DNA of 50,842 nucleotides from a virus: positions 1 to 50,842 of the IMG/VR virus record IMGVR_UViG_3300029977_000003. One strand, written 5' to 3'. The notes beneath the pieces were generated by a model that did not search any database, had not been told where the DNA came from, and saw only the letters and a program-made list of their open reading frames with translations. A program made the position numbers and the translations under genes. Shown here in pieces: positions 25,268 through 33,930 of this stretch (within the stretch, counting starts at the first letter, position 1; each line of letters starts with the position of its first letter).

Positions 25268-26242
25268 TCAGCTCAATACATCATAGAGGATGTATCCAAG
25301 GTCTGGTGCCAGGAGCTTCTGGTCATAGGCCATTTCGCCCTCGTACCTAATGGCCTTACGGGTGGGAAGTTCGATTGTCGCGACGCCCACGTTATAACCA
25401 TTGTTATAGCCAGTCCAGGCGAAGATGTACCCGCCCGTAGGCACCATTAGGCCTGGCCGCTCCGGAGCGTATACAAGTAGGAGGTTATCAGGGAACATGT
25501 AGGTCGGGTTAAGAGCCGAGCCCTCCGGGCCAGTATCGTGAAGAGCTCGACCAACCAAGACCTCATCGACATCAAAGAGACGAGCGAGAAGTTCGGGTGT
25601 TACGAGGCCCTTTACATCCGGCGCGGTAGGCGCATAGACCAGCTGGGCCTGGATCTTGGGGTGCATGCGAAGAGCGTTATAGACCTTAACCGACATCACG
25701 ATTTTGTTGGGGGAGATTCCGGTGATGCTTTCGATGTATTCCCTTGCACTGAAGATATCAGCAATGGGATCCGAGTTTTCGTTGTCCCACTTTACGGTCG
25801 GAGAAGACCCGTTCCAGAAGTTTACGCCGAGGCTCTTCCCGTTGTGATCGAAGAACTTCTCGACCCAGGTCTTCTCGCGCAAGAGCAAGAGCTGGTACAT
25901 TACGGTCTCGACTACCTGACGCTCCAGGTTGGGGATATCCGAGTTCTTGAACGTAGCAAGGGGCACGTCCCAGTGGAAGGCATAAATGTCGCAGAAGTAG
26001 GGCTCGGTTCGAGCGATCGCAAAGCCAGACCCAGCAGACTCCGCACCAGGAGCGCGCTTCTGGGCTTTGATCCGAAGCCAGGCCTCTTTGTCAAAGACCA
26101 AAACGAGGTCGCTTTGTTTCTCTACGTTTACGACGGGGAAGACGCGATCGGCAATGAACTTCTTGGTATCCTGGATATAAGCGACCGCGATCTGGGTCAA
26201 CACCTGATCAAAGTGGACTTCCTGGGTTGTAGGCTGAGGCAT
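25268..26242 (-). CDS. major capsid protein (HK97 fold)
   Basis: 324 aa. Features of the GpE/HK97-type capsid family: N-terminal 'LTQIAVAYIQDTKKFIADRV', 'FPVVNVEKQSD', 'NLERQVVETVMYQLLLLREK', 'NKIVMSVKVYNALRMHPKI' and a C-terminal 'TRKAIRYEGEMAYDQKLLAP'. It forms the icosahedral shell. A decoration protein gene is immediately upstream, a scaffold before that, and a strong terminator follows. A TGAGGAGGTGAGAG ribosome site fits high expression. Confidence 0.9.
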   Translation of the reverse strand: MPQPTTQEVHFDQVLTQIAVAYIQDTKKFIADRVFPVVNVEKQSDLVLVFDKEAWLRIKAQKRAPGAESAGSGFAIARTEPYFCDIYAFHWDVPLATFKNSDIPNLERQVVETVMYQLLLLREKTWVEKFFDHNGKSLGVNFWNGSSPTVKWDNENSDPIADIFSAREYIESITGISPNKIVMSVKVYNALRMHPKIQAQLVYAPTAPDVKGLVTPELLARLFDVDEVLVGRALHDTGPEGSALNPTYMFPDNLLLVYAPERPGLMVPTGGYIFAWTGYNNGYNVGVATIELPTRKAIRYEGEMAYDQKLLAPDLGYILYDVLS

Positions 26243-26256
26243 TGTCTCTCACCTCC

Positions 26257-26625
26257 TCACAGGGCCTTCTTCTCAGGGAGAATGAAGGCCGTAACAACCT
26301 GGCCAGCCTGCGCTGCAGCCTCAAGGGCTATACCAATTGGGTAGTAGCCCGTAGAGGCCGCAATAAGCCGGCCATCATCATCCGCGGTGAGGACGTCACC
26401 AATCGCGATGGCACCGCCTGCAACTACTTTTGAGATACCGAGCATGCGCACATTCGCAGCCTGCCCTTCCTTAGGCTTATCCTGGAGGATCCCGATCGGC
26501 AGCGTATCCGATTTAGCCTTCACAACCTTTCCGTTGCTGTTGAGCGCAACTGCCAGGAACTGCGCATTGGATAGGTCCTCACCGGACTCCAACGACACAT
26601 CGAAAAGTGAAAGTTCCCATGCCAT
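26257..26625 (-). CDS. capsid decoration protein (DUF2190-like)
   Basis: 122 aa. The pattern 'AQFLAVALNSNGKVVKAKSD', 'PIGILQDKPKEGQAANVRML', 'GISKVVAGGAIAIGDVLTAD' and 'GRLIAA...YYPIGIALEAA' is that of DUF2190 capsid-stabilising proteins. It likely binds the mature shell. ATG 26625 is used; GTG 26634 is an alternative start. Confidence 0.85.
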   Translation of the reverse strand: MAWELSLFDVSLESGEDLSNAQFLAVALNSNGKVVKAKSDTLPIGILQDKPKEGQAANVRMLGISKVVAGGAIAIGDVLTADDDGRLIAASTGYYPIGIALEAAAQAGQVVTAFILPEKKAL

Positions 26626-26630
26626 GGACC

Positions 26631-27524
26631 TCACCCCCTAAGCTGGCGATAAAGATCCGGGTTCTTCGTAAGAACCATGACCCGCGCTGCCTCGATGGAC
26701 TTAGCCGCACCCTTTGCAAGGAGTTCCTGGGCTTGCTTCTCTACGATATCCCACGGCGACTCCTCGACCTGACCAGCAGACCCAAGCTCCTTGAACAAGG
26801 GGCTAGCGGATACCACAGCCTCAAGTTTCTTGAAGGCTTCCTCGAGGCGGGTATCACCAGACTTTTTCATAGTGAAGAGCAAGTCTGCGATCTCTGGCGC
26901 GATGGACATCAAGCTCGGAATCTGAGACTTCATAGTCTCGATATATTCCTTCTTCTCGCGGATCAACCGCTCCTCTTCGAGGGCTTTGCGGAGAGCCTCC
27001 AGCTCAGCCTGGGCCTTCTGCAGGGCTTCAAGCTCAGCCGAGGGCTTCTGAGCCTCTTCCGCCTTTTCGATGGACTCTTGCTTCACTTCAGCTACATTAG
27101 GCTCGGATTTTGCAGCTTCCTCAGCGGCTGTGTTGGTAGAGCAGGAGGTTTCCTGGGGAGCAGGATAGCCATAGGGCTTGGGATAAGAATACTGAGGATA
27201 AGCTCCCGGATGCTGGTAAGGATACGGGTACGGGTAAGGCTTTACTCCCTCAGGCAGCGGGTACCCTACGAGCTTCCCCAATGCGGCGATCACCACATCA
27301 GGGATCAATCCTTCCTCAAACAGCGGATACAGAATCTCCAAGGCCTTCTTGACCTGGTCTTGCTGATCCGCTGTAAGGCCCTTTGTCTTCTTCTCTTCCT
27401 CTTGGAGAGTCTCCGGCATCTCTCCCACCTCCTTGAGAAGTAAAAATCGACGGCGGTTGGCGGGACTGCCAACCGCATCGACCCGCGGCACAAAGAGATC
27501 TTCAAGGCGCGCTTTTGCCCGCAT
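26631..27524 (-). CDS. scaffold-like protein with Tyr/Pro linker
   Basis: 297 aa between protease and decoration genes. The N-terminus has 'DAVGSPANRRRFLLLK', a motif found in proteins following XkdF-type proteases (VD.GANR..F.LLK). A Tyr/Pro-rich stretch (residues ~98-125, repeated PYPY) then a long Glu/Ala/Lys coiled coil (residues ~155-205) and a helical C-terminus follow. Coiled coil and position fit a prohead scaffold, which the protease would cleave. The Tyr/Pro linker is unusual. Confidence 0.7.
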   Translation of the reverse strand: MRAKARLEDLFVPRVDAVGSPANRRRFLLLKEVGEMPETLQEEEKKTKGLTADQQDQVKKALEILYPLFEEGLIPDVVIAALGKLVGYPLPEGVKPYPYPYPYQHPGAYPQYSYPKPYGYPAPQETSCSTNTAAEEAAKSEPNVAEVKQESIEKAEEAQKPSAELEALQKAQAELEALRKALEEERLIREKKEYIETMKSQIPSLMSIAPEIADLLFTMKKSGDTRLEEAFKKLEAVVSASPLFKELGSAGQVEESPWDIVEKQAQELLAKGAAKSIEAARVMVLTKNPDLYRQLRG

Positions 27525-27552
27525 GGCTTTAAGATTCCTGAATCAAGGGAAT

Positions 27553-29379
27553 CTAGTCAAGGGATTCTTGTAGTTTGTGCCTGATCCCCAAGCCCTGAAT
27601 AGACCAACCCGTAAGTTCTCCATTCTTGATTTTCTCCCATACCTCCCGCTCGGGGATCCAAACTCCTAAAACCCACTCTCCTTCCCGGACCAAACTGTCG
27701 GGACGCGATGGATCATAATAGAAAGAAGTGCGCGCTATAAAAGATTCGACCGGGAATGCTAAGATCGGCTCACCTTGATGATTTATTCCTACTTGTCTAC
27801 CAAAAATCAAGTACCGATGTGCGGCCTTCTCCACCTCATCCGGACTTATTATGTCTCCCTGAGCGTCTGGCTCATGAGGCGAAAGTACCACACCATAAAC
27901 GATCTGTTTCTCCTCATTCTTCCCGACCGGAATGAAAGGAGTCCCTTTCAGTGCGGATGGCGTATCAGACCTTCTGACAATCACGATTGGCGAGTCTTCC
28001 GATTCCCAAAGGATAAGGTAGTATCCGGTGATTTCCCTTCCTTCCAGCTTAAGCCTTAATAAGCCCGGCTCTTCCTCAAGGACAGTGGCCTCTCCTTCGT
28101 CAATCAGCTCGATTCTTGATGGAGTCTCCTTTGTTGGATTCAGAAGAGTACCAGGTTCGGGCTCAAACACGCCAGTCTTGGTGTACAAGGCCCTGTAGTA
28201 ATCCTCATCAAGTTCCACGCCAGCTACTTCTTCTCTAAGACGGGGATCATTATCAAGAGAAAACACCATCTTAGGATCATTGAGAAGAAGGTAGTAAATT
28301 GTGGTCGAGGGCCCAAATCTGATTACAATCTGGCCACGAAATGTTTGCCGGAAAATCTTAAAACGTGGCTTCGCCTTCTCTTGCGGCTTAAAATTTCCTT
28401 CCTCATACCAGGCCACAAGCTCTTCCCGCATGGCTTTTCGCTTCTCTTCGTCCTTCTCCTCCCAAAATCTTAATTCTGGCGGAACCCTCTCGCGCAGCCA
28501 GGATGGCAGCGCTGCCACCCCCACGGGCGGAAGCCAGTCTTTCTCGACTGCGTCATCTGAAAGAACATAGGGAGTTGGATCGGGAGTCACGAATAGCCAA
28601 TACCCTGACTCTCGGGCGGTCTCCTCGGCTTCGCCCGGAGGCAAAACGATGGCTCCGGCTTTTGCAAGCTCTACGGCCTCCCTCATCGACTTCGCCCGTG
28701 CAACAAACCGGAAAACGACCTTAGGAGGGAAGAGCTCATTTCCTTCCAGGAAATACTCGAAAAAGTAGGGCTTCCTGGCACCTGGGACCCAATACCCCCT
28801 ATCAATCACCACGAAGACACCGGGGAAGGATCGCGTCGCGCCAACCGGTATGCGATCGACTTTCCATGAACCATCCTTAATGACCTGTTCTGCTTTCTTT
28901 GGATCCCAGCCTTCCCTCCTCAGCCTCTCTTGGACTTCCGTTGGCCACTCATCCCAGTACTCGATCACGGTTTTCGGCCAATCCGGAGGGAATTCTGTTC
29001 GCCCCTCGACCTCTAACCACTCAATTGGGATGAGCTGGGCTTTTCGTTCGGCATAAAGTGAGCCAGGTCGGATCACCGTTCGTTTCTCGCCACGAATCGT
29101 AGTTTTTACCTCGCGCGGGAAGATGTAGCCCGTGTCCAGGTCGAACTTCCATACCGATTGGTCTTTCGCAATCTTCCTTCCTTGCTCTAGCGTGACTACC
29201 GGAGTCTTAATCGCACCCTCCACCTGAGCTGAAACAGTCCATCCTTCAGCAACTGAGTTTCGTGCGAAACGAAAGTCGAGGTGAACGCTCATGCCACGAT
29301 AGTGAGCTTGGACTACAAAGCGCTTTGGAGTATTAGGATCCTCCGGATACTCAGTAGTGGGCCCAAGTTGCTTTTCCAT
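27553..29379 (-). CDS. LigD-type 3'-phosphoesterase / XkdF prohead protease fusion
   Basis: 608 aa. The C-terminal 120 residues are an XkdF-like serine protease: 'YGVVLSPHEPDAQGDIIS', His534 in GINHQGEP, 'EGEWVLGVWIPEREVWEKI' and Ser593 in TGWSIQG. It would mature the prohead. Residues ~18-225 resemble the 3'-phosphoesterase domain of bacterial LigD: 'FVVQAHYRGMSVHLDFRFA' with H26, H33, D35 and R37 matching the H-x6-H-x-D-x-R metal site (spacing one longer), then 'IPVG', 'GVFVVIDRGYW' and 'YFLEGNELFPPKVVFRFV'. A second degenerate copy may cover ~340-460 ('IELIDEGEAT', 'LRLKLEGREITGYYLILW'). Prohead proteases are normally 150-250 aa. The neighbouring gene encodes a DNA ligase. The start is supported by length only; the ribosome site is weak. 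Confidence 0.75.
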   Translation of the reverse strand: MEKQLGPTTEYPEDPNTPKRFVVQAHYRGMSVHLDFRFARNSVAEGWTVSAQVEGAIKTPVVTLEQGRKIAKDQSVWKFDLDTGYIFPREVKTTIRGEKRTVIRPGSLYAERKAQLIPIEWLEVEGRTEFPPDWPKTVIEYWDEWPTEVQERLRREGWDPKKAEQVIKDGSWKVDRIPVGATRSFPGVFVVIDRGYWVPGARKPYFFEYFLEGNELFPPKVVFRFVARAKSMREAVELAKAGAIVLPPGEAEETARESGYWLFVTPDPTPYVLSDDAVEKDWLPPVGVAALPSWLRERVPPELRFWEEKDEEKRKAMREELVAWYEEGNFKPQEKAKPRFKIFRQTFRGQIVIRFGPSTTIYYLLLNDPKMVFSLDNDPRLREEVAGVELDEDYYRALYTKTGVFEPEPGTLLNPTKETPSRIELIDEGEATVLEEEPGLLRLKLEGREITGYYLILWESEDSPIVIVRRSDTPSALKGTPFIPVGKNEEKQIVYGVVLSPHEPDAQGDIISPDEVEKAAHRYLIFGRQVGINHQGEPILAFPVESFIARTSFYYDPSRPDSLVREGEWVLGVWIPEREVWEKIKNGELTGWSIQGLGIRHKLQESLD

Positions 29380-29426
29380 ACCTACTTAATCTTGACAGGA
29401 CTCTTATGGCTACGTCAAGGATTTTC

Positions 29427-32400
29427 TTATTTTTCGATATCAAGCAAAGAAGCGAACTCTTCCGGCGGCTCTTTCCTATGAGCGAAGAATGCAGCCTGAA
29501 TGGTTCCAATTCGGCTGCCGGGATCCTTTATGCCTACGGGAATCGGGTGCTGCCAAGATACATGGATTCCGCCCTTCTCATCTTTGAACGTGGTTATTTC
29601 CATGGGGGCTACTGTCAAGATGGTCCCAGGCTTGGGAGGCGAGGGGAACTTTATCGCATAAGAATTCCCAAATGCATACTCTCCCGGACCACGGTGTGGG
29701 ATTCCGAAGAACATTGTCCAAACTTTTGGATCGTCTAGACCCGTCCAGGCCTGCTTTTCTTCGTCCCAGTCCAGCTTTAGGTCCTTCTCGGTTAGCTTCT
29801 TCTTCGACTCGATCGGGACAATCTTTCCGGTTTTCTCGTCTAGCAGGCCTAGCCGACAGATATAGGTATCCGTCCATTCGAGATTTTTAAAGGCCTCTTC
29901 CTTTGTCCAAGTAGTTCCAGCTGGCCGAGGCTTGGGCATCCGACGATAGCCAAGAATTAGGCAATCAAGCTCAACTCGGTTCTTCAGTTTGATGACGGCT
30001 GTCCTAGCTTCCTGGGGATCGTACCTAAATGAGCCCAGTTTAGCCATCACTCCCTCGGTTGAGCGCCCTTTCTTGACTTGTCGGAACTCCTCTATTGCCT
30101 CGAGGAACGACTCTCTGTCTTTCACGATCTTGGTTTCGAAAACTTGGAGTATATAGCGCCCAAGCTTGATTGGCTTTGGAATAAGGTCCTGTAGGATCTT
30201 TAATCTCTCGGTGTATGGGAGCTGAGTTACATTCTTCCCATTCAGCCAAGCGATGTCGTGCACGAAGATCTTGATGTGGAAATCTTCTTTCGGCTCCTTC
30301 GCCGTCGCCATCCATGTCATTTGGGTCCTTGAAATCTGGTACTCATAACCCGGATCAAACTCAACAAACTCGCAGTCAAGGACGAATGATGGTGCAATCT
30401 TTTTCGCTAACCTCTCGATTCCAGGGAAATTATGGACTACATCGCTACCTTTCTCAGTAAATACATGGACTTTCTTGCCTCGGGAAAAGATGAAGCGTAG
30501 CCCATCGCCCTTAGGTTGCAGGACTATAACCTCGCCCTTCTCAACTGCCCGACGAGCCCACTTCTCCCATGCTAGTTCTGCTTCATGAGGGATGTAAAAC
30601 TCCCCAGCTACGTCGTAGTGCACAAAAGGTTTATCTGGATCTAACTTCTCGGGGTCCGTGATCAGCTTGGCCTTATACAGGAGTCTACGAGCCTCTTCGC
30701 CTTCCCGAACAACCCGTAGCTCGAAGGGAACCTTCCGTGCTACGAGCTCGTAGATGGGAAGGTAGTCCCAAGTGGGACCATTCGGGTCTAAGGAGAATTG
30801 CACGGGGAGGTTTACTTCGCTCTGAATGGCCCGCTGAATCTTGAGGAGAGCTCCGGGACTGGCATTCAGCCGAATGATTACGTCCACATCCCGGGGCGGA
30901 TGCTGACCATAAATCAAAGAGCCAGTAACCGACGCCCATTCGGGCTGTATCAAGATTTCATTGGGGAGTGCGCTCCATAGTGCAAAAAGGGCGTCTTTGA
31001 TGATCTCGGCTCGCTTCTTGTCCCATTCTCTAAGCTCTTCTTCCGAGGGAGGCTTGCTCTTAATATAGCCTCGCTTCTCAGCCTCGCGATAAGCCTCCCA
31101 ATAGGAAGAATGGTATTGCGGATCGGTTGGTTTTGGCGGGATAAGTGGGAAATAAATGGAACGAAGCGTATCGATGATCTTCCCAAAGTACCGCAGGACC
31201 AGGTCCAACGTCCAATCTCCCCATTTCTCTCCCGCCTTCAATCGTGGATAAGCAGAGTTTCCAAGGTATCTTGCATCAGCTAGCAATTGGCGCCATCTTT
31301 CGGCAGGATGCTCTAAATCATAATCAATGCCTGTCGCCATAAACTCTTCAAGATGGAGCTTAGCAAGCAGATTTATCTCCTGTCCTTCGTGGGTGAACTG
31401 GATATCTACTCCATGTTTCGCTCCGATTTCCTTAGCTAAGACGAGGGCCTCCTCTGGCGAGTCATAGTAAAACTCTCCAAAGTGGATTAGGTAGATCTTT
31501 GAAACGCCAGCCTTCTGTGCCCAAGAAGCTTCAGCAGCCCACGATGCATGGCCCCAAAGGTTGCCTTGGGCATCCCTCCGGGTGATGCCATCAGGGTGCG
31601 ATGCATCAAAAAATGCAAATGATGCTCCCTCCAGGCAGGCATCGCGATCGTCTCGAGATTCCCAGCCTAGGATGTCCGGGGCATAGACAAATGAGAACGA
31701 ATCTCCGTCTACTCTCAGCGCTGCAGCGGGAGCCCGGATCGAGTGAAGGACAGGATAAGGCGTGACTGAAATCCCATTAATCTTAGTCGGCTTTCGGAAA
31801 GGCATCTCGATTACATTGAAGCCAGCTTCCGCCAAGGCTTTATAGGCTGGCGGAGGCGCATAGATCACATCAGTTTTATCGATGGCTCCAATATGATCGG
31901 GATGAATATGAGTAATGACTACCACATCTGCCTTAACGCCGCGTGCAGAGCCCTTATCAAAACGTATCTTCTCGCCATTTACCTCAAGTAAGATGGAGGC
32001 ATTATTGCCTTCGCGATCGATGTTGCCTTTAACGCCGATAACCCTAATCCTCGCTTGGACGGATTTTTCGAGGAGCTCGACGTTAGGGAGCTCAACTTGC
32101 TCAATAAATGTTTGGACTCCAGGAGGAGTATCGAAGGCAATTGGGGCCGGATAAGGCCGAACGTCCTTCACGAAATACATGAAAAGTACATTTGCATCAG
32201 GCCACCATTTATCCAATTCCTCGGCGCTGACCCTATGGATGTTTATATAGTCTAGAACCTGGTCTCGTGGAATCGGAATAGGATCATGGAATTGCGCAAC
32301 GCCGAGAAGTTGCTGGTCTTCAATGATCGCGAGCCATTCCCCGGACATGTTAAAGCGCACCGATTTCAGGACGGCTTTCTTCTCCCCACGGATCAGCATG

Positions 32401-32462
32401 GTTCCGTGGGGTGGAACGAGGTAAAGCCCGCGGACAATCTCCGGAATCTCTCGATCCATCAT
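29427..32462 (-). CDS. ASCH-like / MBL-fold / nucleotidyltransferase / ATP-dependent DNA ligase fusion
   Basis: 1011 aa, at least three enzymatic domains. Residues ~10-110 look ASCH/PUA-like ('GTMLIRGEKKAVLKSVRF', 'LLGVAQFHDPIPI'). Residues ~135-370 are a metallo-beta-lactamase fold close to RNase Z/PhnP: THIHPDH at 184-190, H240, D263, H305, H327. Residues ~500-600 are a polymerase-beta-type nucleotidyltransferase: G514-S515 then D525-x-D527. Residues ~620-1000 are an ATP-dependent DNA ligase: motif I KGDGLR with Lys651, motif III 'VLDCEF', motif IV EGVMAK (803-808), motif V 'AVIKLKNRVELDCLILG', then an OB-like end. All key residues are present. It sits between portal and protease genes, overlapping the portal by four bases. 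It may process and join DNA ends. Confidence 0.8.
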   Translation of the reverse strand: MMDREIPEIVRGLYLVPPHGTMLIRGEKKAVLKSVRFNMSGEWLAIIEDQQLLGVAQFHDPIPIPRDQVLDYINIHRVSAEELDKWWPDANVLFMYFVKDVRPYPAPIAFDTPPGVQTFIEQVELPNVELLEKSVQARIRVIGVKGNIDREGNNASILLEVNGEKIRFDKGSARGVKADVVVITHIHPDHIGAIDKTDVIYAPPPAYKALAEAGFNVIEMPFRKPTKINGISVTPYPVLHSIRAPAAALRVDGDSFSFVYAPDILGWESRDDRDACLEGASFAFFDASHPDGITRRDAQGNLWGHASWAAEASWAQKAGVSKIYLIHFGEFYYDSPEEALVLAKEIGAKHGVDIQFTHEGQEINLLAKLHLEEFMATGIDYDLEHPAERWRQLLADARYLGNSAYPRLKAGEKWGDWTLDLVLRYFGKIIDTLRSIYFPLIPPKPTDPQYHSSYWEAYREAEKRGYIKSKPPSEEELREWDKKRAEIIKDALFALWSALPNEILIQPEWASVTGSLIYGQHPPRDVDVIIRLNASPGALLKIQRAIQSEVNLPVQFSLDPNGPTWDYLPIYELVARKVPFELRVVREGEEARRLLYKAKLITDPEKLDPDKPFVHYDVAGEFYIPHEAELAWEKWARRAVEKGEVIVLQPKGDGLRFIFSRGKKVHVFTEKGSDVVHNFPGIERLAKKIAPSFVLDCEFVEFDPGYEYQISRTQMTWMATAKEPKEDFHIKIFVHDIAWLNGKNVTQLPYTERLKILQDLIPKPIKLGRYILQVFETKIVKDRESFLEAIEEFRQVKKGRSTEGVMAKLGSFRYDPQEARTAVIKLKNRVELDCLILGYRRMPKPRPAGTTWTKEEAFKNLEWTDTYICRLGLLDEKTGKIVPIESKKKLTEKDLKLDWDEEKQAWTGLDDPKVWTMFFGIPHRGPGEYAFGNSYAIKFPSPPKPGTILTVAPMEITTFKDEKGGIHVSWQHPIPVGIKDPGSRIGTIQAAFFAHRKEPPEEFASLLDIEK

Positions 32463-33667
32463 GACCCTCCCAAGCCTACTAGCTCTCTTGTAAGTTTCGC
32501 AAGCGCGTTCTTCAAGTCCTCCGGAGCCTCGAGCTTCGCTACTGCGCCAATCAGGTCAACGAGTTCGTCAATCGTTGGCTTCCGCGGGAGCACTAGGCGA
32601 ATCTTTGGCGTTAACTTCGCATCTATTCCATTTAGACTAACGATCGTTCTTGCCACATCTCGCTGAAGCGCATTTGCAATCGCATCAAGACAAGTCTGAA
32701 TCCCAACTTCGAAGAGCGAACGCTTTTCCCGAGCTAGGGCATAAGAGCCGCGCGCTTCCATCCCGACCAAAATCAGATCAGCGAGAAGCGTATGGGCTAT
32801 CTCCTGATTATAGCGTTCAATAATATCAGAGGTTGAGAACTGTCTTCCGCCCGAAAGTGATAGTAACTTGAGATCAAAAAGAGGCTCGTTTGACCCCGCT
32901 GCTTTAGGCAGAATTAGGCCTTCCTCCTCGTCCCTTCGCAATTGTCTCATGAGCTCCCGAAGCTTTGCCATCTTCGCCTCATCTTTATACGTAGTCTGTG
33001 GCACGTATAGAATGGGAAGCCCAACCAAATCACGCTCCACTCCGATTCCTTCCAGGATCTGGAGGTGTTTCTTGAAGGTATACGGAACATAGGCGTTACG
33101 GAGGAGTGACCGGCCTGTAGGCGTATAGGAGTAACCCGGCGTTACGATGTGAAGTATCTTCCAGCGCGGAAGGAATACTTCTTCTCCGCTCAAAAGTCGC
33201 TGGTAGCATCCAAGTACATTTCCACGTGCATCAAATTCCCATCTTTCGATGGTCTCTGGCAGACGATAGGAAAGCTTTGCCAAAGAGACTCTTCCGTCCA
33301 TCGTTCTGTATACTTCTTCAAAAACAGAGAATCCGAATATTACGAAATTAGTAGCCTGGAATAGGAGCTCCGGACTCAGACTTGGCTCCAGCATCCTGAA
33401 GTCTTCGGAGACCATTTCTGCAGCTGTTTGAGCCTCCTTCGAATCATCGGCCGGCTCGATCACAAGATCAGCCTGCCCCATGAATTGTTTCATTGCGAAG
33501 ACGATGGCACCAATGGTGGGGTCGTTTTCGGCCATTTCCCGATACACCTTGAAGGCCTTACGACCCTGGAGATCCCGCAGAAACTCCTCGGAGACAATCC
33601 CGGCCCAGCGCTGGAGACCGGTCTCGCCAAACTCCCGTTCTATGTCTAGCTGTTTAACCACCCGCAT
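32459..33667 (-). CDS. portal protein (DUF935-like)
   Basis: 402 aa. 'FKVYREMAENDPTIGAIVFAMKQF', in two parts, 'FGFSVFEEVYR', 'RWKILHIVTPGYSYTPTGRS', 'LRNAYVPYTFKKH' and 'IIERYNQEIAHTLLADLILVG' match DUF935/Mu gp29-type portals. Twelve copies form the ring through which DNA enters and leaves the capsid. It overlaps the small gene upstream by 14 bases and the ligase fusion downstream by four. Confidence 0.9.
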   Translation of the reverse strand: MRVVKQLDIEREFGETGLQRWAGIVSEEFLRDLQGRKAFKVYREMAENDPTIGAIVFAMKQFMGQADLVIEPADDSKEAQTAAEMVSEDFRMLEPSLSPELLFQATNFVIFGFSVFEEVYRTMDGRVSLAKLSYRLPETIERWEFDARGNVLGCYQRLLSGEEVFLPRWKILHIVTPGYSYTPTGRSLLRNAYVPYTFKKHLQILEGIGVERDLVGLPILYVPQTTYKDEAKMAKLRELMRQLRRDEEEGLILPKAAGSNEPLFDLKLLSLSGGRQFSTSDIIERYNQEIAHTLLADLILVGMEARGSYALAREKRSLFEVGIQTCLDAIANALQRDVARTIVSLNGIDAKLTPKIRLVLPRKPTIDELVDLIGAVAKLEAPEDLKNALAKLTRELVGLGGS

Positions 33668-33839
33668 CGCTCTTCAACATCTGGCTCCGGAACATGGTCT
33701 CGAACATTTGGACTAATAATTCGCGAGTTAATCTGTAAGCCGTATCCTCATCTATGCCTCCATCAACAAGGGTCCTATAAAAGGTAACGATGGCTTTGGC
33801 GAAGCCCCGAATTCCTTCCTCAGGCCCGTTCATACTCAT
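33654..33839 (-). CDS. 61-aa protein at head of capsid operon
   Basis: First gene of the leftward capsid operon, from ATG 33839 nine bases after a TACATT box (ATG 33833 is possible). Helical: 'GIRGFAKAIVTFYRTLVDGG', 'IDEDTAYRLTRELLVQMFET', 'MFRSQMLKSDAGG'. No family recognised. It overlaps the portal start by 14 bases, suggesting coupling and a portal-related or small virion role. Confidence 0.6.
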   Translation of the reverse strand: MSMNGPEEGIRGFAKAIVTFYRTLVDGGIDEDTAYRLTRELLVQMFETMFRSQMLKSDAGG

Positions 33840-33848
33840 GACTTGGTA

Positions 33849-33878
33849 AATGTAAAGCAAACCCCTAGTCCGCGTCAA
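33849..33878 (-). promoter_or_regulatory. leaderless promoter of the capsid operon
   Basis: Minus strand: TTGACG (33878-33873), 18-bp spacer, TACATT (33854-33849), nine bases, ATG 33839. Divergent from the promoter of the resolvase gene about 45 bases away. Confidence 0.6.
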
Positions 33879-33892
33879 GTCCTATAAAATGC

Positions 33893-33921
33893 TTGCGGAG
33901 AAAGCAAATCAGCTTTAGGTT
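33893..33921 (+). promoter_or_regulatory. promoter of Hjc-like gene
   Basis: TTGCGG (33893-33898), 17-bp spacer, TAGGTT (33916-33921), nine bases, ATG 33931. Both hexamers are weak, but spacing matches the other leaderless promoters. Confidence 0.45.
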
Positions 33922-33930
33922 CGATGAAAG

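Noticed and set aside
25538-26344. 268-aa plus-strand frame opposite the capsid gene
   Set aside because: Antisense shadow of the major capsid and decoration genes with no family pattern.
26607-27443. 278-aa plus-strand frame opposite the scaffold gene
   Set aside because: Leu/Arg-rich mirror of a Glu/Lys-rich coiled coil, typical of a shadow frame.
27553-32462. Complete bacterial NHEJ operon acquired from the host
   Set aside because: No Ku gene and no primase-polymerase domain of LigD; the domains are fused to phage proteins instead.
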